This document shows, piece by piece, positions 1-12,345 of a DNA stretch of 64,000 nucleotides. The first letter of the stretch is position 1. Every line of letters begins with the position of its first letter. Made by a program: the position numbers and the translations under genes. This DNA is from Tausonia pullulans (taxonomy: Eukaryota; Basidiomycota; Tremellomycetes; Cystofilobasidiales; Mrakiaceae): the NCBI GenBank assembly GCA_951802195.1, contig OX637628.1:930001-994000 (forward strand). Direction: 5' to 3'. The notes beneath the pieces were generated by a model. That model made no database searches, was not told where the DNA came from, and was given only the letters and a program-made list of their open reading frames with translations.

Positions 1-1
1 G

Positions 2-193
2 TATCTCCTCGACCAGATAGTGCGCCCCAGTTGCAGGCTGGACGTGCGTGCATATGTGTGGCTGATCTTGCGACCTGACCAGCCCGCCCCCGACAAGGAC
101 GAGGATGCGTTCGTGACGAAGCTACGGGAGAAGCTCCGGCTGGCGCTCGAGGCGGTGCGCGCTGGGGCCGAGGGAACGACCAAGGGCGCCTGA
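2..193 (+). CDS. 3' end of an unknown protein (partial)
   Basis: An open frame runs from the window edge to TGA at 191-193 and gives a 63-residue C-terminus. It holds a hydrophobic stretch (YVWLILRPD) followed by an acidic and then a helical, charged tail (KLREKLRLALEAVRAG). The 5' part lies outside the window, so neither start nor function can be given. Codon use is GC-rich at third positions like the neighbouring genes, which supports it as coding. I do not recognise the family. It could also be the last exon of a longer spliced gene. Confidence 0.5.
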   Translation, partial: YLLDQIVRPSCRLDVRAYVWLILRPDQPAPDKDEDAFVTKLREKLRLALEAVRAGAEGTTKGA

Positions 194-753
194 GAACGAT
201 GTGCATAAATGAATCTCGCTCGGTGCGCGGATGACGCGTTGCTTCCTGCCTGTTTAGTCGAGGATGCCGTGGACGGCAGGCTTTGGAGGCGTCGGCAAGA
301 GACGCGGCAGTGCATGGCCTCCTGCATAGATAGAGATGGACCACGCAGACGCCTTCTCTCTGCGTGAGGGTATCGGACGCCCGACCGTTGTTCGGCTTCA
401 TGCGACGGCGAAGCCGGAGGGGGGAAGCAGGAGACGAGAGAAGTCACCACGTGTTCTCGAAGGTCCTTGCACTCCAAACATCCACCGAGTCCCTCTGGCG
501 TCGCTTTCCCCTTTTCTTCGCGTCCCTGTTCCGGCTCCTTCGAGCCCGTGCTCTCGTAGAAGAACGCCCTCCTTCCTTTGAAACCAGCAAAGATACGAGG
601 CGCTCGTCGAACCCCCGATCCCTCCCCTCATCCTCCTTGGCATTCATTCTCCAGGCTCCCTCCCACGACAGCGACCAGTCTAGACCACCACCACAGCTCC
701 CCTCCCTCTTTCCTTCTTCCTGCCCACATTGTAATACTCTCCACTCGTCCGCC
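194..753. other. Intergenic: 3' flank and promoter/leader of the TBC gene
   Basis: No gene is seen. The last 150 bases are strongly C/T-rich, typical of a leader upstream of a fungal start codon. The frame of the TBC gene stays open upstream to an ATG at 364, so an N-terminally extended form cannot be excluded, but that stretch is Ser/Arg-rich and looks non-conserved. Confidence 0.5.
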
Positions 754-3231
754 ATGGCAGCCGTAGCCCACGCCCCCCTCACACCAACCTCACCGCCGCT
801 CAACTTCTCCCGCCCCTCCCCCGCGTTACGCTCGCCAGACGCACCACCTTCCCTCGGTCCTCCCCTCCCTGTCTCGCCCAACCCTCCATCGGCATCAGCC
901 TCGCGATCAACAGCCCCAGCAAGGTCGCCCAGCACTGTGACGTCCTCCGAGGACGTCTCGGCTTCCATCTTCGACTTGTATCATTCGGAGCACGGCCACG
1001 CGCTCGCTGCTCACTCGAGCGAGGACGGTAGTGGTGGGCATCGTCTCGTCGGTCGCGCCGGCGGGCCGAACCCGACGCAGCAGCAGCAATCAACGAGGTT
1101 CGCCCCCCTGCCAGAGGAGACGCCTGTGGAGCACCTGGGGGAGAGTAGTGCCTCGGAGACGAGTGCAGGGGGAGGAGGTGGGAGCGGCGGAGGTAGCCTC
1201 CTGAACGGCGCAGCAGTTGCGGCGACGGCGTCGGCGCCTCAGGGGACGACCATCCGCGGTCCAAACGAGGGTCAGTGAGTCGTGCTCCTTCACGCTTGAG
1301 TGTTTTTTTTTTCTGTGTGCTAAATGGCCTTCAAACAATCCAGAGGAGGACGCCTTCCACGTTCGGTCGACCTACGCCCGCCTCGACAGGATCGGCGTTC
1401 CAGGGGACGGCTACGAGGAAGGTGTCGAGCGGACGAGGGAACGCGCGGTTCTCAACCATCGAATGAGCGTCGCAAGGTTCCCACCGGGGATGCATCGAGG
1501 GGAGAGCGGGGAGGTGGAAGGGCTGGACCCGAAAGAGTCTGCGCTGAGGGAGACGTTGGATCGGTGGGTACCCTCTCCTCCTCAATCACTTGACTCTCAT
1601 GACTGATCCTCTTCCTCCCCGATCAGCTACGGCTTCTTCACTTCCCCTCTCTCGACTCGCTCTGAGTCCCGCATTTTCCCCATTCTCTCCGCCTCCCTCG
1701 CTACCCTCCCTTTCCTCGCGGGACCCTCCAAGGGCTCAGCCCCCTCCCCCTCGTCGCCCCCCATGCCCCCGCCACTGACATCGGACCCGCCTCCGCCGAG
1801 GGGCGATGACGGCCCATCTGGGAAGGAGGCAGCAAGAATCAGCAAGTGGGAGCGCATGCTCATCAAGAAGCGGTTCGACAAGGGTGGGAACACGATCGCG
1901 TGGGAGTTTGACGCGGTGAAGAGGAAGAAGGTGTGTGAAACGCATTATCTTCTCTTCTCTTGGGAAGCAGAAAAAACTGACTTAGTTGTTGCTCACCAGC
2001 TCGAGCGCAGGGTGTACAAGGGCATCCCAGATCGATGGCGCGCCGCTGCTTGGGGCACCCTGATTGACGAGATGATCCCTCCGTCGAGCTCGGGTAGAGT
2101 GGCTGGCAAGGGCAAGGCCAGGGATAGCGACGAGGACCTCATCCGCGAGTATCAAGTATGTAGATGCACGCCTGATGCCCTTCACAGTGCAGTGCGAGAT
2201 TGCTGAAGGCTGCTATCGTTCTCAGTCCCGGATCGAGCAGCCCTCGTCGTTCGATGTCCAGATCGATCTGGACGTGCCCCGGACTATCTCAGGTCATGTT
2301 CTCTTTCACACACGTTACGGCCTCGGGTACATCCAACTCTCTTTTTTCTCTCTCTCTTCGTCTTGCCCTGCTCTGATGCCGCCATCCCCTTGCGCAAACT
2401 CGCAGCCAGCGGGGTCTCTTCCACACTCTCCATGCGTTTTCCCTCCACTGCCCTGAGTGTGGTTACTGCCAAGGCATGGGCTCCATCGCCGTCAATCTCC
2501 TCTGTTACTACTCTGCCGAAGTTCGTCCATCCCCTTTTCGTGGGCCGCCCTGGATACTAATATCGAACCCATTCCCCTCAGAGGACCTACGCCTACCTCG
2601 TTCGTTTGCACGACAAGTACGACCTCCACGCCGTCTTTGAGCCTGGATTCCCAGGGATGCTCGAGGCTTTTTATGTCCAGGAACGGCTCGTTGAGCTCGT
2701 CCTTCCGGACGTCTACAAAGTTCTCGTGCGTTTCCGATGTCCTGCTCCCCTTTTTTGGAGTCTCCTATGCTAACATGTGACGCTCACCCAGAAACGGGAG
2801 ATGGTCTCGACCTCGTCGTACGCAACGAAATGGTTCATTACCCTATTCACGACGACGCTCCCCTTCCGGACCCAACTGCGTGTCTGGGACGCTTGGTTCC
2901 TCGAGGGCCGTGACCTCATCGTTATCGTTTCGCTCGCGATCCTCTGGTCCTTCCGAGGTGAGCCCAGCATCCGTTCACCCTGCTTCTCTCGGTTTCACTA
3001 ACACGACCTGACCCGTTCTACCACAATCAAGACAATCTCACCTCGTCCGAAGCCTCGTTCGAAACGGTCCTTTCGCTCCTCTCGTCGTTCTTTGTCCCGG
3101 AGGACGATGACGCCCTCATGGAGTGGGTCCGGGGCACGCTCGCCATCAAGGGGATAAGGGAGAGGATGGATGGGTGGCGGGAAGAGTGGCGGGCGATGGG
3201 GCCTGTCGAGGGAGGAAAAAGGTTGCTGTGA
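754..3231 (+). CDS. TBC-domain Rab GTPase-activating protein
   Basis: Nine exons (754-1270, 1344-1563, 1627-1930, 2000-2155, 2226-2326, 2406-2520, 2582-2725, 2792-2957, 3032-3231) give 640 residues. TBC proteins speed GTP hydrolysis by Rab GTPases in membrane traffic. The N-terminal third is Pro/Ser-rich and probably disordered. The TBC domain follows, with the arginine-finger motif IDLDVPRT, the glutamine-finger motif YCQGMG, and the downstream helix TKWFITLFTTTLPF followed by RVWDAWFLEG. These are the expected landmarks in the expected order. The start was chosen at 754 because it has a strong context (GCCATGG) and opens a fungal TBC-type N-terminus (SIFDLYHSEHG). Intron 1 uses GTCAGT as donor. 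The exact Rab partner cannot be read from sequence; relatives include Gyp/Msb proteins. Confidence 0.88.
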
Positions 3232-3522
3232 CTCGGAAGAGTGATGAAGATTTGCGCGTCACGCAACACACGCACACATGCTTGAAACCCTGCTGCGGGA
3301 AAGCAAAGCCGTTGGCCTATTTGGCCGCGGGCGCGTCCAGTGCTACTGCCGCTCTCCGTAACTTGCGGCCGGCCGTCCGATGCGCCAGGGGACGAACGAG
3401 TCACGACGGTCTCGAGAGGGACTCAACTTTCTGTCGACCCAACCACCATCTTCTCCGCCTTCATCCCTCTTCTCGAGAGTCCTTTCCTTTCTGTTTCTCC
3501 TCCTCCCATTTTCCCCCAAACC

Positions 3523-5300
3523 ATGCTCCGCACCTCTTTCAAGGCGACGTCCCCCTTTCGGGCTGTTGCTACCGCGCGAGGCATTCGCTCCTTCGCGGTC
3601 TCCTCCTCGACGCTCCTTGAGGTCAGCTGTGTCTTGTCGCCTCCTTTAGTCCTCTCAACCCTAAGTAATCCTGACGTACCCCTTTCCTCCCTTATCGTCA
3701 GGCTAACCGCTCGCATATCGCCGCCTCGCACCCGGACCACCCGCCGCCGCCCGATGTCGTCCAGTTCCTTGAGGAGCAGTCCCACGGCCTCCTCTCAACT
3801 TACGCCCGCCCGCCGATTGTCTTCACCCACGGCAAGGGCAGCAAGATCTATGACACCCAGAGGCGCGAATACCTTGACTTCTCAGCTGGAATTGCTGTCA
3901 ACGCTCTTGGACACGCTGACCCTGAAGTGCGTTGGCCATCATGGCTTCTGTCTAACTCTGTCTCCGTCGTCGCATACTTATCTGACGTCCTTATCGACCG
4001 ACACCAGATCGCCAAGGTCCTCTACGAACAGGCGAACTCGCTCGTCCACTCTTCCAACGTCTACCACAACGAGTGGGCCGGACCCTGCGCGAACCTCCTT
4101 GTAAACCTCACCCAGGAGCACGGTGGGCTTGGCCTCACCCAGTCGTCGTCGACGGCGGCGTCAACGTCCGCCAAGGTCTTCTTCGCCAACTCGGGAACAG
4201 AGGCCAACGAGGGGGCCCTCAAGTTTGTCCGCAAGCATGCGAAGGAGCAGTTCCCTGATCGAGCGCACGAGAAGACGGAGATCGTCTGCTTCGAGCGCGC
4301 CTTCCACGGGAGGACGATGGGCGCGCTCAGCGTCACGCCGAACCCGAAGTACCAGGACCCGTTCGCACCTCTGCTGCCTTCGGTCCGTGTGGGGGTGATG
4401 AACGACGAGCAGGGGATCAACGAACTCATTACGGACAAGACGTGCGGCATCATCCTTGAGCCCATCCAAGGCGAGGGCGGTGTCTGGGAGGCCGACGTCG
4501 AGTGGCTCACCAAGGTCGTCAAGCGCGCTAGGGACGTTGGTGCCGTCGTCATCTTTGATGAGATCCAGTGTGGAATCTTCCGGACGGGCACGATGTGGGC
4601 CCACTCGCGTTATCCGATCGAGTGCCAGTAAGTGCTGGTTCCCCTCGATTACTAGAGGGAGTGTCTTGCTCACCTGCCCCCCCCCCCACTCCTCCTCCCC
4701 TTCCATCTCACAGCCCGGACATTGTCACCATGGCCAAGCCCCTCGCCAACGGTATCCCCATCGGCGCCATCATGGTCCGCGACGATGTCGTCAAGGCCGT
4801 CACTGTCGGTGCGTTGTTATGTTTCAGGCACGCGCGTTCTCCGTCGCCTACTCACATTTCTTTCCACTGCTTCTCGTTCAGGCTCTCACGGAACCACCTT
4901 CGGTGGCAACGTCCTCTGCACCCGACTCGCGCACCACGTCCTCACCCGTCTCTCCGCCCCTACTTTCATCTCGAGCCTCGATCAAACCTCCTCGCACCTC
5001 ACCTCCCTCCTTGCCCGCCTCCCGCAACTCTTCCCCTCGCTCATCCCCTCCCAAGTCCGTGGTCGAGGTCTCATTCTCGGTATCCCCTTCGTCCACCCGG
5101 ACATGCCCGGGCGGTTCGTCCAGCTCGCGAGGGAGCGGGGGCTCCTTCTTTTGACGGCAGGAACGGACTGCGTCAGGATCCTCCCAAGTTTGAACGTGAC
5201 GGTGGAGGAGTGCGACCATGCGGCTGCGGTCATGGAGAGTGTCGCGACTGTGATGGTGAAGGAGGGGTGGAGTTCGGAGGGGAAGCCGAAGCAGGCTTGA
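3523..5300 (+). CDS. ARG8: Acetylornithine aminotransferase, mitochondrial
   Basis: Five exons (3523-3621, 3702-3926, 4008-4627, 4714-4808, 4882-5300) give 485 residues. The enzyme is a class III PLP aminotransferase that converts N-acetylglutamate semialdehyde to N2-acetylornithine in arginine synthesis. The first 30 residues (MLRTSFKATSPFRAVATARG) are basic and lack acids, as in a mitochondrial presequence. Seen in order: LDFSAGIAVNALGH, the NSGTEANEGALK PLP-phosphate motif, FHGRTMGALSVT, EPIQGEGG, VIFDEIQCG, and the Schiff-base lysine in MAKPLANGIPIGA (Lys323). Ornithine aminotransferase is the closest alternative, but the EPIQGEGG region, length and presequence fit Arg8 better. Intron 3 carries an 11-C run. 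It lies 291 nt downstream of the TBC gene on the same strand. Confidence 0.9.
4677..4687 (+). repeat. C11 homopolymer in ARG8 intron 3
   Basis: Eleven C in a row lie 26 nt before the AG acceptor at 4712-4713, in the place of the polypyrimidine tract. Confidence 0.9.
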
Positions 5301-5720
5301 ATAGGATATTTAGACGACACGGGAGGAAAAGGGAGGGGGTGGGGGGCAGAGGACAGTTGTAACTTTGCACGATTTAGATAGATGCGGCACATTTCCATTT
5401 CTCATAGACTCTCGGACTAAGCATCACGAAAGGGCAGGCCAGCCACGATTCCTTCTTCCCTTTTCCTCATCCTTTCCGGTTGCGGGGGATGCGCACGCAG
5501 CATAGCGTCCAAGTCATGGCGGCCCGGAAGGTGAACGGCGGGGAGAGCATTCGGGGTCCTGAAAATGATAGTGATGTCGACTGAATGGGTAGAAATGTAG
5601 CTCGTCGGTAGGGGCAGCTAGCTTCCGGGTAAGAGCAGACTAGCATGGCTCGGGGTGGCGAGGGTGTGGTCCAAGGCGTTGTGCTGGTGAGCGCGTACTC
5701 GGCTCAGTCCCCGAGCTTCT
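5301..5720. other. Intergenic between convergent genes
   Basis: ARG8 ends at 5300 and the minus-strand gene ends at 5721, so this holds two facing 3' flanks. I see no gene, repeat or RNA. Confidence 0.6.
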
Positions 5721-6734
5721 CTACGATTCCCCAATGAGGCTAGCCTCGATGAAGTCCATGCTGTCGTCTGGGTTTTCGAACCCATCCTCGGCTGCTGCGA
5801 CAAATTCTTGGGGGGCGTTCCGAGTGCTCGCCTCGGCTTTTGCTGAGGGGTTTGCCGATTTCTTCGAGCGTTTCGGACCTGTGGGGGAACGCAGTCATCA
5901 ACATCATCACCCCGCACCACCGAGAACGAGCGATGGTGAGCGAACATACCTGGACGGGGCGGCCGAGGGTCAACGTTGACAGGTGGCACCGACGGACCTG
6001 GAAAGCACCGCATGAGATTCAGCCTGTCATCATCGACAGTGCGTCACACGACTCACCAAGCAAGGGCCGCGCAGTATTGCTTGCGCCGTAGAGCCTCTCA
6101 AGTCTAGCACGCGTCCGCTCCTTAACTCTTCAAGCTCCAACACGAGGGATTTAGTCATCGACCGAACCCCAAACCAAGGACCAGAGACCAACCTGTCATC
6201 AAGCCCCTGCAAGCTCCCCATAGCGAGCAGAACCTCCTCCCAACCCGAGACCTTCTCCCTTCGCTCCCGCTTGCTCTTCCGGTCAAGCTTCCAGCTCGAC
6301 TTTTTGGTCCGTGCCGCGAGCTCCTCCAGCGTGCCCTCGAGGACGCACACCGTGGAGACGACGAGTGGACGGGCGTGCTCCTTATGAAGGCCCTCTAGTC
6401 GCCGCCGCTTCCTCCTCCTCGACGACCCGTCCAGGGCCGGCTGTTTCTTCGCGTCGAGGTCGCGCGCCAGGCGGTCTGCGCAAGCAAGTATATCGTCCTC
6501 GAGCGTGAAAGGCTGAGGCTCGGCCGGGAGCGTTGATGGCTGGAGCGGGAAAAGTGTGAAGGTCGAGCTGGGTGGGACGGGTGAGAGCGGCGAGGTTGGC
6601 GAGGAAGGTGGGCGGGCGGTAGGGGAGAGGAGACCGGTGGAAATGGACGAGGTTGAGACTCGGTGGAGGTGCCGGAGCAGGGAGGCGTGGTCCCGGAGGG
6701 CGTTACGCTTAGAGGGCGCCGTGCTGGGTGCCAT
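5721..6734 (-). CDS. Unknown basic protein
   Basis: Four exons (6734-6193, 6127-6057, 5997-5950, 5878-5721) give 272 residues; phases match across all three introns. I do not recognise the family. The N-terminal half is Ser/Pro-rich. The middle has a nuclear-localisation-like run (SSRRRKRRRLEGLHKEHARP), then a predicted helical charged part (TKKSSWKLDRKSKRERREKV), then VKERTRARLERLYGASNTA. The tail is PKRSKKSA followed by an acidic end (EDGFENPDDSMDFIEASL). The composition suggests a small nuclear or nucleolar protein, but that is inference. The start at 6734 is the first ATG of the frame. It is divergent from VPS18. Confidence 0.68.
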
Positions 6735-7280
6735 GTACCACTAGATTGTGGATGGACGTTGAGAAAGGGGCGAGGTAGGGCAGGTCATCAATCCAAACGA
6801 CAGGAGAAGACCGAAGGAGGTTACGAAAGGGTCTGTCGTCAAGGCGTTGCCACATCATCCTTACCTCGTATGCTTCACATAGATTAGATCAGATCAGTTG
6901 TATTTATCCATAAAGCTCAACCCACTCACAGCCAGAGAGACGGGTAGGTCAGCTTGCGTTGAGCGGTCTCTCGGCTTCCTTGCGCCGCGTTCCTCCGGCG
7001 ATCTCCTCACCTCCCTCCCCTGACTCTCAGCTACCATCTTCTGCTGGACGACCTTGCATCGTCTCTTCCGTCCGACCCGCCTACAGCCATCTGGTTACTG
7101 GCTCTCACCCTCACGGCGGCGAAACTCCTGGATCCTGAAGCAGCAGGATACCCGTGACCCACCCCGTGAGCTCTGTCCGCTAGTCGTCGGACGTACGCGT
7201 GTCTATGCACCCTGATCCTGATGCTGGCCCTCCCAGCCCTACATACCTCCATTCCACTAGCCCCAGTCTCGTAGGCCATT
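6735..7280. other. Divergent promoter region
   Basis: This separates the minus-strand unknown gene from VPS18. No gene, repeat or clear regulatory motif was seen. Confidence 0.55.
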
Positions 7281-10200
7281 ATGTTTGACGACTGTGGGTG
7301 CTGACTGTCGAGCGACGCGTCCGCCGTATAAGTCGCCCGCTCACGTTCGTCCCTTTCCCCCTTTCGTCCGTCGCAGTCGTGGAGCATGCCGGTACTGCCC
7401 CAACCTCGGCGGGAGGCGCTGGTGGAGCCTTTGTCCCGGCCATGCACGCCGGGAAGTATGAGGACGTCTCTTACGAGGGGTTTGAGGCGTCGTACTACTC
7501 AGATGACGAGGAGGACCCGGCGACCATCGAGACTGTGCGCGTCGTTCGACTTCCCCGATCGTGCTCTTCACATATCATCTGACAAGAAAGTTATCTCCTC
7601 CTGTCAGCTCGAGACGGGATATGTCTCTTCTCACTTGCTATCGGCCGGCGAGGAGACCCAGATCTTCTCCCTCGGCTCGGTCCAGTTCACCCTTCCCTCC
7701 GCCCTTCTCCACCTCCGCGTCGCGGCCAACACGCTCTTCATGGCCCTCCACCCGCTCACGGTCATTCTCATCGATCTCTCGCGGCCCTCGGACCTGACGA
7801 CCATCGATCTCCCAGCGCCCAAACTGACCAAGGGCGCCAGCGCGGGCCAGGCGGGCTCCTCCGGCGCGAGCGTCATCACCGGCATCTGGCCCGACCAGAC
7901 GGGCAAGCACCTCATCGTCGGGACGTCGTCCGGCGAGGCATGGTATCTCACCTGCTCCCTCGAGGGTGGCCCCTCGTCCTCTTCCACCGCATCGCAGACG
8001 GTCGAGTGGCGCCGCCCAAAGACGGCGCTCAAGGCTCTCAAGCCCTCGCCCACCAACGCGTGGACCTCGGTTGCCTGGTCGCCCCCTCCACCGTCGACGT
8101 CGTCCAAGCCATCCGGGCGCGAAGTCCTCTTCGGTACGGCGTCCGGCCAGATCCACTACGTTGTTCTTCTCCCGCAGGAGGATCTCTTCAAGTCACAGGA
8201 GCGAGATTTTGGCACCATGTATACTTTTGCCGAGCGCACGCCTGTCACGGGGCTCGCCTGGGGTGGTGCAGGCGAGTCGGGGAGGAAGGCATGGGTTCTC
8301 GCTTGTCAAGAGGGCGGGAAGGGCTGGGTCTGGGAGGGCATGGTGAACAGCTCTGGGCCAAAGTGGGTCGAGGAGCTTCTGGTAAAGGGCAAGGGGCCTA
8401 GTGCGTCTTCATCCTGTCTCCCAGCTCTGTATCAGAGGCTCGACAGACTTATCATACTCTTCGCGCTACCACAGAGTCAATTGAACTGCCGGCTGGCTCT
8501 TCGTTGGACCTTTCCTCGCCGCCACCATCTACGTTTGCTCTCTACTCGACGAACCCCATCTCGCAGCAAACCCTGAACTGGCTCACTCGTACGTGTGCCT
8601 GACCTCTGAAACTCGTTTATGCCTTCCTTTGACGCCTTTTGGACGTTTCCCAGCTCGTGGCATCTTCCACGCCCTCCTCACGACCCCGACCTCCTCCCCT
8701 CTGTTCGAGAATCCGGGCATGCTACCGTTCCCTGCCCTTCCAATCTCGCTCATACCGCTGTCCTTCATTCCGACCGAGTATCATTATCTTATTCTCTACG
8801 CCGACCGCGTCGTTGCCGTCAGCCGGCTGGACGGTGGGCTTGTCTGGGAGGCTGCGATTCCGCTCGTTCGTACCAGGTTCACTTTCATCCTAACCTTCCT
8901 AGCTGACATTTCTATCTCTCCCCGGACGAGAAGAAGGCACACGAGAAGCCCCTCGGCCTCGCGTTGGACCCATCGAAAAAGACCAATTGGCTCTACACTT
9001 CCGCGGCGATCTACGAGGTCCTTGTCAGCGAGGAGGACCGCGACGTCTGGCGCGTTCTCCTCCTCAAGAGGGAGTATGACGAGGCTCTCAAGTTTGCCAG
9101 GGTGCGTTGATTTTGTACTGATTTTCGGGAACGACGTGGGCTAAATACCTCCTTTGGTCAGACCCCGCGCCAAAAGAACATCGTCACGTCTGCCCAGGCC
9201 GACGCCTTTTTCGAGCAAGGCCGGTTCCACCAGGCTGCAGCCAAGTACGCCGTGTGCTCCAAGTCATTTGAGGAGGTCGTTCTCCGATTCGTCGATGCAG
9301 GGGAGCGCGATGCCCTGCGGTACTACCTCGGGACAAGGCTGGACAAGCTAAAGAAGACGGTTGGTTTTCACCGCTGATGTTCGAGATCTTAGATGGCCCA
9401 TACTGATAGGCGTTCAATCTGAGCAGGATCTTACGCAGCGGCTGATGATTGCGACGTGGCTCGTCGAGATCTACCTAAGCAAATGCAACACGCTCGAGGA
9501 TGGTTCGTATCATCTCCTCTCTCTCGACCCGGAATCACGACTGACGCCGATCTTATAGTCGTCGCTGCTGAGGCGGCCTCGCAAGACGTCGAAAGCCTCA
9601 AGCTCGAGCGGACGATGGTGGAGGACGAACTCAAGCAGTTCCTCCAGGACTACCATGTGCGCTACTTTTCTTCCTTGAGCGGATTTTTCGAGTTCGCTGA
9701 CACCTCATTCCGTTCTAGGCCAACCTTGACCATAAGACTGTGTATGATCTCTTCCTCAGCCACGGCCGGACAGACCTCTACATCTACTTTGCAACCCTCG
9801 TCAAAGACTTTGGTAAGGTTGTCGAGCACTGGGTGCTCGAGGAGGAATGGGTCAAGGCCATTGGCGTCCTCAATCGCCAGGTGAGAGGGAAAGCACAGCA
9901 AGTTACTTTGTCGACTAGAAACTGACCGTCTCGCCTCCCCAGTCGTCCCCCGAACTTCATTATCGCTTCTCGCCCGTTCTCATGCGGAATGCGCCTAAGC
10001 AGACAGTTGACTGCTGGCTCCGGCTGACGACGCTCGACCCTCGTCGCCTCATCCCGGCTCTCCTCCAGCAGCAGCCTCGCAAGTCGGACAATCCCTCGAC
10101 CTCCGCTACCGCGTCCGGGTCGTCGACGACGAATCACGCCGTCCGGTACCTCCAGCACGTCATCTTCAACACCGGTAGCACCGACCCGACGGTTCACAAC

Positions 10201-11461
10201 CTCCTCGTCACTTTCTTCTGCGCCTCCCCGGATCCAGATGACGCTCCTCTCCTCCGGTTCCTCGCTGCTTCCCCGGACGACCCAGAGACTGAGCGTCCAT
10301 ACTTTGACCTCGACTACGCGCTCCGGCTATGCCTCGCGCACGGGCGAATCGAGCCCTGCGTCCACATCTACGGCAAGATGGGTCTCTACGAGAGCGCTGT
10401 CGATCTCGCGCTCGAGAAGGGTGACCTCGAGCTCGCCAAAATTAACGCCGACCGACCTTCGGACGACGATGCCCTCCGAAAGAAGCTCTGGCTTCGGATC
10501 GCAAAATACGTCGTCCAGGACAAGCGGGACATCAAGACGGCGATGCGGTTCCTCGAGTCTACGGACCTGCTTAAGATTGAGGACGTCCTGCCGTTCTTCC
10601 CGGACTTCGTCGTCATCGACGAGTTCAAAGAGGAGATCTGCCTCGCACTTGAGGCGTGCGGTGCGCACATCCAGGCATTGAGGTTGGAGATGGACGACGC
10701 GACGGCGAGTGCCGAGGCGATCAGGGGGGACATTGCCGCGCTCAAGGACCGGTTTGTGACGGTCGAGCCGGACGAGATATGTTCCCACTGCTCGACAAAG
10801 CTCATGACGAGGCAGTTTTATGTCTTCCCGTGCCAGCACGCGTTCCACGCGGATTGCCTCATCTCGCAGGTCAGCATTGGTGGCTTGTCTTTCAAGAGAT
10901 CTATCGACTGACCGCTTCCTCCTCCAGATCAAAGATTTTGCCCCCTCCTCTACCCTTCGCCGGATCCTCGCCCTCCAAACGGCGCTTGTCCGGCCCTCAG
11001 ACAAGCTTCCACTCTCCTCGCTCGACCCTTCATCGGCGGTCATCCCAAGCAGAGTAAGCCAACCCCGGGCGCTGCTTTCATCCTCCTTCGACAGCTCGGC
11101 TGCGACGGGCGTATCTTCAAAGCACAAAAACAAGGACGCAGCCAACGGCGTCGCTGGCGCAACGAACCCTTCCTCTCGACGAGCCGGCCTGGGTATCCTT
11201 GCCGCCGGTGACCGCCTCCGCGAGCTCATCCTCCCCGATGCGCTCGCGACTGCCATCGGTGGGCTCCCCAAGAACTCACCCTCCACCAAAGCCCAGTCGA
11301 TGCAAGCAGTCCCGGCGACGATGGAGAAGTTGGAGAAGATGCGTGAGGAACTCGATGGATTGCTCGCTGGGAGCTGTGTCTTGTGCGATAGTGTCGTTGC
11401 GGGATTGGATAAGCCGTTCTTGATGTCGGGGGAGGAAGAGGAAGGCGAATGGGCGATCTGA
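7281..11461 (+). CDS. VPS18: Vps18, HOPS/CORVET subunit with RING finger
   Basis: Twelve exons (7281-7293, 7377-7534, 7608-8400, 8475-8588, 8654-8865, 8931-9101, 9162-9359, 9427-9502, 9559-9656, 9719-9880, 9943-10869, 10928-11461) give 1151 residues. Vps18 (Pep3) is a core subunit of the HOPS and CORVET tethering complexes at vacuole and endosome. The N-terminal half carries the beta-propeller (LHLRVAANTLFMALHP, ITGIWPDQTGKHLIVG), the second half a helical solenoid (YDLFLSHGRTDLYIYFA, KQTVDCWLRL). The C-terminal RING-H2 has CSHC and FPCQHAFHADC at about residues 945-970, while the last Cys pair (CVLCDSVVAGLDKPF) lies near residue 1124. About 150 residues are therefore inserted inside the RING. 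The first coding exon is only 13 nt (MFDD plus one base). Confidence 0.9.
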
Positions 11462-12345
11462 GTTGGTGTAAAGGTGAGAAACGGAGATTGATGAATTTCT
11501 TGTAGTGACAGGAGAGAAGGAGGTGGCGGCGGAGGATGGTCTAAGCTGACACCCTATCTCTGCGTGACTTGGCGGGTGATGGCAGCTCCAATCCCCTGTC
11601 TATTCTTGAACCACTGCTGGTGCGCCTATGAGCGGACGTCGAGAGGTGCACGGCGAGTCGAGAAGCTCCGGTTGGGGTGACTGGATACAGATCTGTCAAC
11701 GTAAACGACTGCGGCGGCGAAAGGATGCCCCGTCTTCACGCTCCGGAGAAACCGACGACAGGAATGGGCAGCGAGCGGGAGGGGCCCAGTCTGTTGTTCC
11801 CGCGCGGTCAGTCCTCCTTGCGTCCAGGCTCGCTTGCGGTGGTCATCATCAATTCAGGGGTCGGGCGGGCAGCGATCCTGCCCGAGGTCTCTGGGCCGAC
11901 CGGTCGTGGTTCTCTCCTCTCTGTCTCTGTCAAGGCGAGATGCATAAGCTAGACTGCCAGTGCCATCTCATGCATTTTGATGACTATCTCTCTCCTGATC
12001 TCGTCCGTCGTTCGTTTTGATGCGTCTGAATGCTGAACCGGGCCTGGCCTCTGCGCATTTGGGTTTCCTTGCATTCACTCCGCCGCCCTGGCTCGCTCCC
12101 TCTGTCGCGCACTGCACTCCTCGCTCGCTCTGCTCTGTTCCTCGCCCGCCGGCCATCACCCAAACACACCGCCTCTCGCTCGACGGCTCTCACCCTCTCC
12201 TGGCTTCGTGCGACGAAGCGACCTGTCTTCCTCTTAGACGTCCCGTCTCACCGACCTCTCGTTCTCTTTCTATCTGCCCTCGACTTCGACCCCGACCCAA
12301 GCAGACACCGCGTCTCTTCTCTCATCCGTCCGCCGCTACAATACG
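11462..12345. other. Intergenic: RhoGEF promoter and C/T-rich leader
   Basis: No gene seen. The 300 bases before the ATG at 12346 are very C/T-rich, as expected for a leader. Short open frames here have no recognisable protein content. Confidence 0.5.

Noticed and set aside
364-753. In-frame 130-residue upstream extension of the TBC gene starting at ATG 364
   Set aside because: The added part is Ser/Arg-rich without any recognisable motif, and the ATG at 754 has a much better context after a C/T-rich leader.
444-968. Long minus-strand open frame over the TBC gene's first exon
   Set aside because: It mirrors a GC-rich coding exon; its content is Gly/Arg/Glu-rich with no motif.
9784-11289. 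Long minus-strand open frames opposite VPS18
   Set aside because: They are antisense to well-supported VPS18 exons; high GC content keeps such frames open.
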